Origin: JAUVPB01 sp965223695
GTDB taxonomy: Bacteria > Actinomycetota > Thermoleophilia > Gaiellales > Gaiellaceae
Assembly: GCA_965223695.1 (NCBI GenBank)
Contig: CBDCXJ010000026.1
Coordinates: 42,651-106,650 of the forward strand
Direction of reading: 5' to 3'
DNA: 64,000 nt
How positions within the stretch are numbered: the stretch's first letter is position 1; each line of letters starts with the position of its first letter. A program made the translations under genes and the position numbers. This document shows positions 54,330 to 62,742 of the stretch, piece by piece. The notes under the pieces were generated by a model that searched no databases, was not told the origin of the DNA, and saw only the letters and a program-made list of their open reading frames with translations.

Positions 54330-55418
54330 ATGGCAGAAGTCAGAATCGAGGGCCTCCGGAAGCGGTTTCCCAACGGGACAGTGGCTGTCGACGGGGTGGA
54401 CTTAACGATTGATGACGGCGAGCTGTTTGTCATGGTGGGTCCGTCGGGTTGTGGCAAGACCACGACTCTCCGATGCGTTGCTGGGCTTGAACAGCAGACA
54501 GAAGGGACCATCGTCATCGGAGAGACGCTCGTAAACGACCTCAAACCCTCCGAGCGCGATATCGCTATGGTCTTTCAGTTCTACGCCCTCTATCCTCATT
54601 TAACTGCGCGAGAGAACATCGCGGTTTCCGCTACGCGCCGTGCGGATGCGAAGGCATGAGCGGCGGCGAGCCGTCGAAAAGGCGGCAATGACGTTGAGGA
54701 TCACAGACGTCCTCGACAGAAAGCCTCGTCAGCTGTCGGGCGGAGAACAGCAGCGAGTCGCGCTGGGCCGTGCGATGGTCCGAAATCCACAGGTCTTCCT
54801 CATGGATGAGCCATTGACGAACCTCGACGCGGACATGCGGGTGGAGATGCGTGCGGAACTGAAGCTCCTTCAGCAGACTCTTCGGTCCACGATGATCTAT
54901 GTGACTCACGACCAGGTTGAGGCGATGTCGCTTGGCGACCGCATGGTCGTCATGAACGAGGGGCGCCTCGAGCAGGTGGGTACGCCGCTTGAGGTCTACG
55001 ATCGCCCGGCAAGCCTCTTCACCGCAAGCTTCATTGGCTCGCCTCCGGATAAATCTCGTCCGAGTCTCGATCGAGGACGGGGCGCTTGTCGGGCCAGCTG
55101 GGCTTCGCCTGGCGGTTCCCCGACGGGATCGATCGCTCGGCTGAACTCATGGCGGGCATTTCGCCCCGAGGCGTTTGAGCTTGTCGCGCCAAGATACAGA
55201 GGGAGCGGTGCAATGCCGGGTGCTCGGATACGAAGCGCTCGGCGACGAGACGATCTATCTTGTCGAGGCTGGAGGTGAGAGCTTTGACATCCGCATGCCT
55301 CCCACGGCAAGATTTGAGGAGAGTTGCGGTCGCGGGTCTTCTGCACAACGGCTCGCTGCCGGTGGTGTACGAACGCCAGAAACGGCCAGCTCACTGGAAC
55401 GGATCGGCCGGCACGTGA
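54330..55418 (+). pseudogene. ABC transporter ATPase (MalK/UgpC type, first), several frameshifts
   Basis: ATG 54330: VEGLRKRF-like start, Walker A GPSGCGKTTTLR, Q-loop MVFQFYALYPHLTARENIA, an extra G near 54,632, then signature LSGGEQQRVALGRAM, Walker B VFLMDEPLTNLD and H-loop YVTHDQVEAMS. The TOBE regulatory part has more shifts (about 55,048, 55,160, 55,200) but can be read: LVRVSIEDGALVGPAG, FRPEAFELVAPRY, GYEALGDETIYLVEAGGESF, ending before TGA 55416-55418. It would power the two permeases. Confidence 0.85.
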
Positions 55419-55451
55419 CGCGGCAGACAAGGGCAGCGAAGAGGCATCTCT

Positions 55452-56508
55452 GTGAGCGAGATTGTTGTCAGCGAGGTCCGGAAGAGCTTTGGCGCTGTCC
55501 AGGCTCTTGCCGGAATCGACTTCGAGGTCGAGGATGGCTCTTTCTTTGTGCTACTCGGGCCGTCAGGAGCAGGCAAGACGACCACGCTACGGGTTATCGC
55601 AGGCCTTGAGAAGCCCGACAGCGGCTCGACCCTCTTCGATGGCCGACCCGCCGAAGGGGTTCCTCCTGCCGAACGAAACGTAGCGATGGTCTTCCCAAAC
55701 GTACGCGCTCTATCCGAGGAAGACGGTCTTTGACCTCATCGCCGCGCCATTGCGGGCGCGCAAGGTCAACGCGGACGCGATCAGGCACGAGATTGAGAAA
55801 GTGGCGACTCTGCTGAAGATCGAGGACAAGCTCGATCGCCTGCCAGCCCAGCTTTCTGGCGGCGAGCAACAGCGTGTCGCACTCGGGCGCGCTTCTCGTA
55901 CGAGAGGCAGCCGCAACCCGAGCCGCGGGGTCTACCTCATGGATGAGCCCCTTACCAATCTCGACCTCAAGCTGCGAGTTGCCATGCGCTCGGAGCTTTT
56001 GCGAGTCCACCGAACGCTTCGGCGAACGTTCGTGTACGTGACCAACGACGAGGTCGAGGCAATGTCGATGGCCGACCGCGTCGCCGTGCTGAACCACGGA
56101 CGTATCCATCAGGTGGGAACGTCCGATGAGATCTATAACCGCCCGGTTGATCTCTTTGTCGCCGGCTTCGTTGGGAAGCCGCGCATGAACTTCTTGCCGA
56201 GTCAGATCGAGAACGGAACCCTGACGGGACAAGGTTGGTCGCTTCCATCGCCCCCGTGGGTTAACGGCGACCATGCGCGCGATGTCTTGGTCGGCCTGCG
56301 GCCCGCCGACCTAGTTCATGATGGTCCCCCGGACCATCCAGGTCTCGATGGCACCGTTCAGGCTGTCGAACCGCTTGGTGACAGATCGTATACAAGTGTC
56401 GAGATCGCTGAACACGTGATCAAGGTGAAGACGGCGCCCACAGTACGCCTTGAGCTCGGCGAGCGCGTTGCGAATCGGCGTAGACATGGAGCGTCTCCAT
56501 CTCTTTGA
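55452..56508 (+). pseudogene. ABC transporter ATPase (second), frameshifted, unusual H-loop
   Basis: GTG 55452: MSEIVVSEVRKSFGAVQALA, Walker A GPSGAGKTTTLR, then an extra C near 55,692 interrupts the Q-loop (MVF|QTYALYPRKTVFD). It continues with signature LSGGEQQRVALGRA, a short unusual insert (SRTRGSRNPSRG) and Walker B VYLMDEPLTNLDLKLR. The H-loop reads YVTNDEVEAMS, with Asn in place of the switch His. The TOBE domain follows to 56508. Two ATPases for one importer are known in some actinobacterial sugar systems as a heterodimer. Confidence 0.85.
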
Positions 56509-56569
56509 CACGGAGAGCGACCGCACGCGCCGATCTTGAAAGGCAATGCTGACGAGGAGGGAGAATTTC

Positions 56570-58268
56570 GTGCGTCAAAGATCTGGAATGTACTGGTGAA
56601 GAACGCTGACGGCAACGGCGCAAAACGACCAGAAAGCAGAAGTTCTGATCATCGGTGCGGGGGCCGCTGGAGGTGTGAGCGCGAAGTACCTAGCCGAGTC
56701 TGGCTTCCGCGTCGTTTGCCTCGAACAGGGCGACTGGATGAACGCCTCGGATTACTGGGGTGATAAGAGGGAGGTGGGAACTCGTTGCCCAGCATGAGTG
56801 GCATGGCGATCCAAATGTCCGAAAAGGACCAGAGGATTACCCGTGCGACACCTCCGAGTCGGACATTCCGGCTTGGATGTACAATGCAGTCGGTGGAACC
56901 ACAATCCACTGGGCGGCGTGTTGGGCGCGCTTTCTGCCGTCTGATTTCCGTGTGCGCTCTCTCGATGGAGTGGCGGATGATTGGCCCTTTACGTACGAAG
57001 ACCTCGAGCCCTACTACGAAAAAGTTGAGGGCGAGTTTGCGGTATCCGGCCTTGGCGGTGATCCCGCCTACCCACCCAGCTCGGATCCCCCCTTGCCACC
57101 ACTCCCGATTAACGAAGCCGGCCGCAAGGCAGCACAGGCGTTAAACAGCCTCGGCTGGCACTGGTGGCCCGGAATGCAGGCGATCCCATCCGAGGATTAC
57201 GGCACGTTGAAGCAGTGTGCTCGGCTCGCCACCTGTCGCACGGGCTGTCCAGTAGGGGCCAAGGCGTCGACTGACATCACCCACTGGCCTGCTGCGCTCG
57301 GGCACGGAGCTCGTCTCATCACTCGAGCTCGTGTAAGAGAGATCACAATCGATAAAAAGGGCCGCGCAACGGGTGCCGTCTACGTTGACCCTGACGGTGT
57401 CGAGCACCATCAAGAAGCCGATGTCGTGATCGTTACGGCCAACGGCATAGGCACGCCACGCCTACTCCTTCTTTCCGAGTCCGGCCGCTTTCCTGAGGGT
57501 CTCGCGAATTCGTCCGGGCTCGTCGGCAAGCGCCTCATGATGCACCCTGTTACGAACGTGACTGGCGTTTATGAGGACACCTTCGAGAGTTGGGTCGGTC
57601 CCAATGGTGAGTGGATGCGGTCGTTGCAGTTCTACGAGACCGATGAGTCGCGCGGGTTCGTTCGGGGGGCCAAGTGGCTCCTCATGCCGACGCATGGGCC
57701 GTTAAGCATGCTTGCGCGTTTTCAAGACGGTGAGCTATTCGGCTCTCTTGAAGATCGTCAGAACGGACCATTCGAAAGGCTCTGGGGCGTTAACCATCAT
57801 CGGCTCATCAACGAGTCGAATGCCCACTCGATGGAGTGGGTGATTGTCTCCGAAGACCTCCCCGAAGAGTCCAACTGCGTCACGCTCAGTGACGACCTCA
57901 CAGACTCAAACGGCATACCTTCGCCGAAGGTTAACTACCGCGTGTCCGAGAACACTCGGCGACTGGTCGAGTTTCACGTCGCTCGGGCGCAAGACGCCCA
58001 CGAGGCCGCCGGGGCTGCTGGCACCATTGTTCTGCGCTGGCATCCGCCAGGACACCTGATGGGTACCGCCCGTATGGGAAATGATCCTGCAACCGCAGTG
58101 GTCAACCAGTACGGAAGAACTCACGACGTTCCGAATCTGTACGTCTTTGATGGAAGCGTGCTCGTCACGTCATCGGGCGTGAATCCGACTGCGACGATCG
58201 CAGCTGTGGCACGAAGATGCGTCGAGAATCTGGTTGCCGACGCGAGTAATCAGGATGTGCCGGCATGA
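56570..58268 (+). pseudogene. GMC-type FAD oxidoreductase, disrupted near the 5' end
   Basis: Oxidises an alcohol or sugar with FAD. A GAGGAGGGAG site precedes GTG 56570, but a TGA at 56597 stops that reading. In the same frame VLIIGAGAAGGVSAKYLAES (FAD loop) follows, then an extra G near 56,773 shifts to the long intact frame ending 58268. There come GGTTIHWAACWARFLPSDFR, CRTGCPVGAKASTDITHWPA, VVIVTANGIGTPRLLLLSES and the GMC C-domain HPPGHLMGTARMGNDPA with active-site His, and GVNPTATIAAVARR. The stop overlaps the next start by four bases. Confidence 0.88.
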
Positions 58269-58699
58269 GTAAGCGGCGCACAGTGGAGATTAGTCAGCAG
58301 CAGCGGGAGACGCTGTCGCATATCGCAGACGTCCTGATCCCGGCCGTAGATGACAGGCCTGCTGCAAGTGAAGCCGATGTTGCGGGCAAGTGGCTCGACC
58401 GCGTACTTAATGTCCGCCCAGATGTTGCGCTGGATCTTTCGCGTGTTCTGGACGATGCGAATGGTCAAGACCCAGCTGCAGAGGTTGAGCGACTTTACAA
58501 CGAGGATCCGAAAAGCTTTGCCACCCTATCCCTTGTAGTCACGGGCGGCTATTACATGAACCCGAGGGTCCGTAAGCTGATCGGGTATCCCGGACAGGTG
58601 AAGAATCCTCCCTACGCCGACGAAGCAGGGTATTACCTCGAAGGTGGCCTGCTGGACCCGGTCACTGAGCGGGGCGCCATCTACCGGCCAACGCCATGA
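58265..58699 (+). CDS. Gluconate 2-dehydrogenase subunit 3-like protein
   Basis: 144 residues matching the small subunit that accompanies membrane or soluble GMC dehydrogenases: LSHIADVLIPAVDDRPAASE, LYNEDPKSFATLSLVVTGGY, YMNPRVRKLIGYPGQ and a C-terminal proline-rich end. It is thought to help maturation or secretion of the large subunit. ATG 58265 overlaps the GMC stop (ATGA), so the two are a translational pair. It is one of the few intact genes in this cluster. Unlike some relatives it has no twin-arginine signal. Confidence 0.8.
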   Translation: MSKRRTVEISQQQRETLSHIADVLIPAVDDRPAASEADVAGKWLDRVLNVRPDVALDLSRVLDDANGQDPAAEVERLYNEDPKSFATLSLVVTGGYYMNPRVRKLIGYPGQVKNPPYADEAGYYLEGGLLDPVTERGAIYRPTP

Positions 58700-58803
58700 G
58701 GGGTCGAAATGAAGGCTCGTCAGCTCGCCGTGAGACGGTCGTGTTCGGCTCTGCAGCCTGCTCTCTGCAGTGCGCGCGAACCAGATGAGAGCTCTGCCCT
58801 GAG

Positions 58804-59566
58804 ATGAAGATCATCGTCTGCGTAAAGCAGGTCAGCCTGCTTAGGGGAGGATGTAGATTTCACTCCCGATGAGCGAAACGTCGACCCTGACTATCTTGAT
58901 CACGCACTGAATGAGTGGGATTCGTGCGCCGTCGAGGAAGGGCTGCGCATCCGAGATGACCTAGTAGGGGGTGAAGACGAGGTCGTTGTCATTTCCGTCG
59001 GGGACGACGAAGTCGTCACGGTGCTGCATCGCTGTCTGGGAATGGGTGTCGAGAGGGCTGTCCGGATCGAGGGCGTCGAGGAGCTTGATCCTTTCACGGT
59101 CGCACGCGCCCTGGCCGATGCGGTGGCGGATGAAAATCCAGGCCTCGCCCTCTGCGGTGCTCAGTCATCCGACTCCGTCCAAGCGACCACGGGGCCCGCA
59201 CTGGCGACATTCCTCGGGCTACCGTCGGTCTCGGTTGTAACCAAGCTCGACTGGGACGGCTCAGGACCGGCCGAGGTGCACCGTGAGCTCGAGGGCGGGA
59301 CGGTTGACGTGCTCGAGGTCGACACACCGACGCTGCTGACCATCCAAACCGGCATCAACGAGCCGCGGTACGTCACCCTGCGGGCGATCAAGCAGGCCGA
59401 GCAGAAGACGATTGAAGTACATCAAGCCAGCGAAAGAGACCAGTCCGCCTACAGGGTGCGCCGCATGTTCGTGCCGCCCAGGGGTGAAGGAGCGGAAATG
59501 CTCGGTGACGACCCACTAGTGATCGCCCGCCGGATGCACGAGCTCCTCCAAGAGGCGCTGAAATGA
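58804..59566 (+). pseudogene. etfB: Electron transfer flavoprotein beta subunit, one frameshift
   Basis: ATG 58804 reads MKIIVCVKQV, then the frame breaks near 58,845 and continues VDFTPDERNVDPDYLDHALN, WDSCAVEEGLRIRDD, VLHRCLGMGVERAVRI, CGAQSSDSVQATTGPALATF and the signature EPRYVTLRAIKQAEQK. ETF accepts electrons from FAD dehydrogenases. The partner etfA would be expected next but is not present. With the frame repaired the length is normal (about 254 residues). Confidence 0.88.
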
Positions 59567-59647
59567 CCGTGCCTCAGAGAAGTTGGAGAAGGACATCTAC
59601 CAGCTGGACGTCAAGGCTCCGATCCAGGAGTGTAGGCTGCGTCACGT

Positions 59648-59747
59648 TCATACGTCCGCAAGCGCAACAAGCGTGGCCGCTCGGTCTGGAGCGTCTTCAC
59701 GCGCCCGGCCGTCGGCCCCGATGGTCAATCAACCTCGATAAGCAGAT
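59648..59747 (+). other. Possible integrase N-terminus relic
   Basis: A short frame reads SYVRKRNKRGRSVWSVFTRP and ends at TAA. The pattern of a basic start followed by a W-S-V strand is like the arm-binding domain of tyrosine integrases. It is only 32 residues, without a start codon, and lies in the 240-bp gap where etfA should be. Confidence 0.2.
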
Positions 59748-59750
59748 AAT

Positions 59751-59778
59751 TTGACTCGTACCACGGCATCTGTAATAC
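59751..59778 (+). promoter_or_regulatory. Predicted sigma-70-type promoter
   Basis: TTGACT (59751-59756) and TAATAC (59773-59778) are separated by 16 bp, close to the housekeeping consensus. The expected transcription start lies 25 bp before GTG 59810. It would drive the M24-SDR-SDR operon separately from the transporter genes. Confidence 0.6.
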
Positions 59779-59809
59779 TTGCACCCGCTGTCTAGACCGC
59801 CGCAGAAAG

Positions 59810-61127
59810 GTGAACGCGCTCTTCACCGCAAGACGTAATTCCCTGAGAAAAGCGAGCAGGACTCGACTCGTGGCGCCCCCAGAGCGACTCAAAACCCGTC
59901 ACTATAGTGCAGCCGACGTCTTCGGCCAAGAGGCCGTCGATTGGCAACAGAGGGTCGACTTCGAGCGGTTACGGGAGAAGCGCCTCACGCGAACGCGACA
60001 AGCCATGACTAAGCATGACGTCCCGGTGCTTCTGCTGTTTCTTGGGGACAACATCCGCTATGCGACGGGCTCCTATCAAGGACACTGGAAATATCCACCC
60101 TCTATTCGGTATGCCGTTGTTCCGGCCGAGCATGACCCGATTCTGTTCGAGCTCGCCAATATCGATTTGGCTAATGCAGTTCATGACCTCCCTTGGATGT
60201 CGGGGACACATTCGTCCCGCGATCGCATGGACGTTAACCGAAGGAGCACTACCTGAATATCTAGAGCGCATGGTACAAAGTGTGGTCGAGGTCTTACGTG
60301 AGTATGGCATAAATACGGGCAAGATTGGGATCGATCATCGCGACCCTGATTTAATGGTCGCATGTGAGCGAGCCGGTTATCAAGTCGCAGATGCCCAAAA
60401 GATCATGCTCGAAGCCCGGGTCATTAAGGTACCCGAAGAGCTCGAACTCCTAAAGCAGGGCTGTACGATTGGGGATGCCTGCTTTCATCAAATGAAATAC
60501 AGTTGGCTGGAGCCAGGGATCCGAGAACGGGATCTAGTCGGCGAATCCGCGCGGTTTCTCTTTCAAAATGGGTTCGAGCAGATATCCCAGATATTCTGTG
60601 CGTCGGGTGGTAATACCAATCCGTACAGGCGATGGTTCTCGGATAAAATGCTGCGCGCGGGTGACTTCGTCATCGTGGATATCAATGCGGCTGGACCCGG
60701 AGGTTATTACATTGACTATGTGCGAACCCTCCTCGTCGGCTCAAAGGCGAGCGAGGAACAGAAGGAGAGCTACAAGCGATGCCACGAGCTACTTCAGCAG
60801 ACTCTGGAGGCCATGAAGGGCGGGACGACGACGCGGGAGGTTGCTGAGCGACTTCCGAAGGACGACGACGAGACCTTGAAGACGGTTAGTCTTGTATCGC
60901 AGGCGCACGCGATCGGACTCAGCCTTGCGGACGGTCGGTGGATCTCGCGAGGCTTCTCGAGAGAGTATCCGACGGTACTGGAGCCGAACATGTATTTCGC
61001 AGTCGAGACATACTGGGGCGATCCGCTGCACGAGCAGGCGGCAAGGTTGGAAGATAATGTCGTCGTAACTGAGAAAGGGGTCGAACGATTCAGCCTGTTC
61101 GAGTATGAAGACTGTCTATTGTTATGA
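59810..61127 (+). pseudogene. M24 peptidase-fold protein (Xaa-Pro dipeptidase/creatinase-like), one frameshift
   Basis: Reads RLREKRLTRTRQAMTKHDVP, VLLLFLGDNIRYATGSYQGH and LANAVHDLPWMSG. An extra G in a GGGG run near 60,205 then breaks the frame, which continues PAIAWTLTEGALPEYLERMV to the end. The catalytic domain has the two-metal ligands: Asp pair in VIVDINAAGPGGYYIDYVR, His in SQAHAIGLSLADG, Glu in YFAVETYWGD and Glu near ARLEDNVVVTEKG. Creatinase-like C-N hydrolase or dipeptidase activity is possible. GTG 59810 is a tentative start. The stop overlaps the next start (ATGA). Confidence 0.85.
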
Positions 61128-61954
61128 ACACTGGGACAGGAGAGGCGGGAAGCGTGGGTAGTCTTGAGAATAAGAGCGCGGTTGTCACTGGAGCGGGGAA
61201 GGGAATCGGTCGGGCCATTGCGATGATGCTCGGGGGCGAAGGTGCGATCGTGGTCGCGTCGGCTCGAACGGAGAGTGACCTTCTGTCACTGAGCGATGAA
61301 CTCGCCGCGGCCGGCGGCGAGTGCGTGCCCGTGGTTGCTGACGTGCGCGAAGATAGCGGCATTCAGCGTCTCTATGAGGCAGCGACCGATTCTGTGGGGG
61401 CCGCAGACATTCTCATAAGCAATGCGGGAGTTGGTCTCTACGCCGATCTGGCCGACACGACGATGGCGCAGTTCGACAACATCATGGCGACGAATATTCG
61501 AGGAACGTATGCCTTCGTGAAGCGGTTCTTGCCAGATCTGTTGGCAAGAGGGTCGGGAGACGTGGTCATGGTGGCCTCCGTGGCTGGCCTTCACGGTTTC
61601 CCCGGGGAGAGCGCATACTGCGCATCGAAGTTCGCGCAGGTGGGTTTCGCGCAGGCCCTTGACAATGAGGTACGCGGACAGGGCATTCGGGTGTCGTGTA
61701 TTTGCTCGGGTGGAGTAAACACGCACTTCGCGTTAGGGGATGGGCGGACACCCGGCGACCCGATGCTGAAGCGATTTATGGCGCCCGAAGACATTGCGCA
61801 GGCTGTGAGACTGGCGGTAATGACCGGACCCAATGCGAGGATTCTCAACGTGACGATGCGGTCGATGATTGAACCGGTGGCGTTGGGTGGTTCCGACATG
61901 GCGTGGGCAGAGGAGACAGAGGATGCGGACGCTAACAAAGGGAGGGAGACATGA
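61124..61954 (+). CDS. Short-chain dehydrogenase/reductase
   Basis: 276 residues. Cofactor loop TGAGKGIG (about 23-30), ISNAGVGLY, VASVAGL with the catalytic Ser region, and Tyr-Lys in AYCASKFAQVGF, followed by CICSGGVNTHF. A typical classical SDR with a longer, acidic C-terminal tail (AEETEDADANKGRET). ATG 61124 overlaps the M24 stop by four bases; its own stop overlaps the next SDR (ATGA). Substrate unknown, probably an intermediate of the same pathway. Confidence 0.9.
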   Translation: MNTGTGEAGSVGSLENKSAVVTGAGKGIGRAIAMMLGGEGAIVVASARTESDLLSLSDELAAAGGECVPVVADVREDSGIQRLYEAATDSVGAADILISNAGVGLYADLADTTMAQFDNIMATNIRGTYAFVKRFLPDLLARGSGDVVMVASVAGLHGFPGESAYCASKFAQVGFAQALDNEVRGQGIRVSCICSGGVNTHFALGDGRTPGDPMLKRFMAPEDIAQAVRLAVMTGPNARILNVTMRSMIEPVALGGSDMAWAEETEDADANKGRET

Positions 61955-62709
61955 GTGATGTTCTTACCGGCCAAACGGCAATCGTGACTGGAGCAAGTCG
62001 TGGCATTGGCGAAGCTGTCGCCGTACGGTTGGCAGTCGAAGGCGCTCACGTTATAGCCACAGGTAGGGACGAGGTGCGGCTAGCGGAAGTTGCCGAGACG
62101 ATACAGAACGCAGGCGGAGAGCGAGTAACAACGTTGCCTGCGGACGTGCTAGTGGAAGCCGACCGTCGGAAGATCGTTGCCACGGCGATAGAAGCCGACG
62201 GGAAGATAGACATCCTGGTGAACAACGCGGGCGTCAACCAGGTCGAGCCGAGTCTGGACGTGGAGGCGGACACCTGGGATAAGATCCTCGATACGAATGT
62301 GAAAGCCATCTTCTTCTTGACCCAGGCGGCAGCGAAGGAAATGGTAGCCCGCGGAAGCGGAAAGATTCTCAATATTGGCTCAGATGCCGGTGTGCGGGGC
62401 TTTGCCGAACACGCGGCGTATGGAGCAAGTAAAGCAGCCCTTATTCATTTAACGCGGATTTTGGCGGCAGAATGGGGTGGTGAAGGGATTCGCGTGAACG
62501 TCGTGTGTCCGGGCGCAACGATGACGGGCATGACAGCACCAGCCATGGAGGACAAAGAGATAAGGAAGGCGATTCTGGGCCGCGGAGTATTGGACAGAAT
62601 CTGCGAACCGGAGGAGATCGCCGGTCTTGTCGCGTATATGGCGCGGGACGAGGCGGCAATGATCACGGGCCAGGCGGTGTTTATGGACGGAGGGTCCACA
62701 GCGAGGTAG
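61951..62709 (+). CDS. Short-chain dehydrogenase/reductase
   Basis: 252 residues, a classical SDR of the FabG/3-oxoacyl reductase-like group: TGASRGIGEAVAVRL, VNNAGVNQVEPS, Ser in NIGSDAGVRG, Tyr-Lys in AYGASKAALIHL, VVCPGATMTGMTAPAM and the usual end ITGQAVFMDGGSTAR. ATG 61951 follows GGGAGG and overlaps the preceding stop. It is the last gene of the rightward cluster and faces the Fe-S protein gene across a hairpin. Confidence 0.9.
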   Translation: MSDVLTGQTAIVTGASRGIGEAVAVRLAVEGAHVIATGRDEVRLAEVAETIQNAGGERVTTLPADVLVEADRRKIVATAIEADGKIDILVNNAGVNQVEPSLDVEADTWDKILDTNVKAIFFLTQAAAKEMVARGSGKILNIGSDAGVRGFAEHAAYGASKAALIHLTRILAAEWGGEGIRVNVVCPGATMTGMTAPAMEDKEIRKAILGRGVLDRICEPEEIAGLVAYMARDEAAMITGQAVFMDGGSTAR

Positions 62710-62720
62710 GGAGGCTCCCC

Positions 62721-62742
62721 GGTCTCCGCTCATTGGGAGACC
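62721..62742. terminator. Hairpin between convergent genes
   Basis: GGTCTCC (62721-62727) pairs with GGAGACC (62736-62742) around an 8-base loop, 11 bp after the SDR stop and overlapping the last codons of the convergent gene. No T-run follows, so it would be a weak or Rho-assisted bidirectional terminator. Confidence 0.5.
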
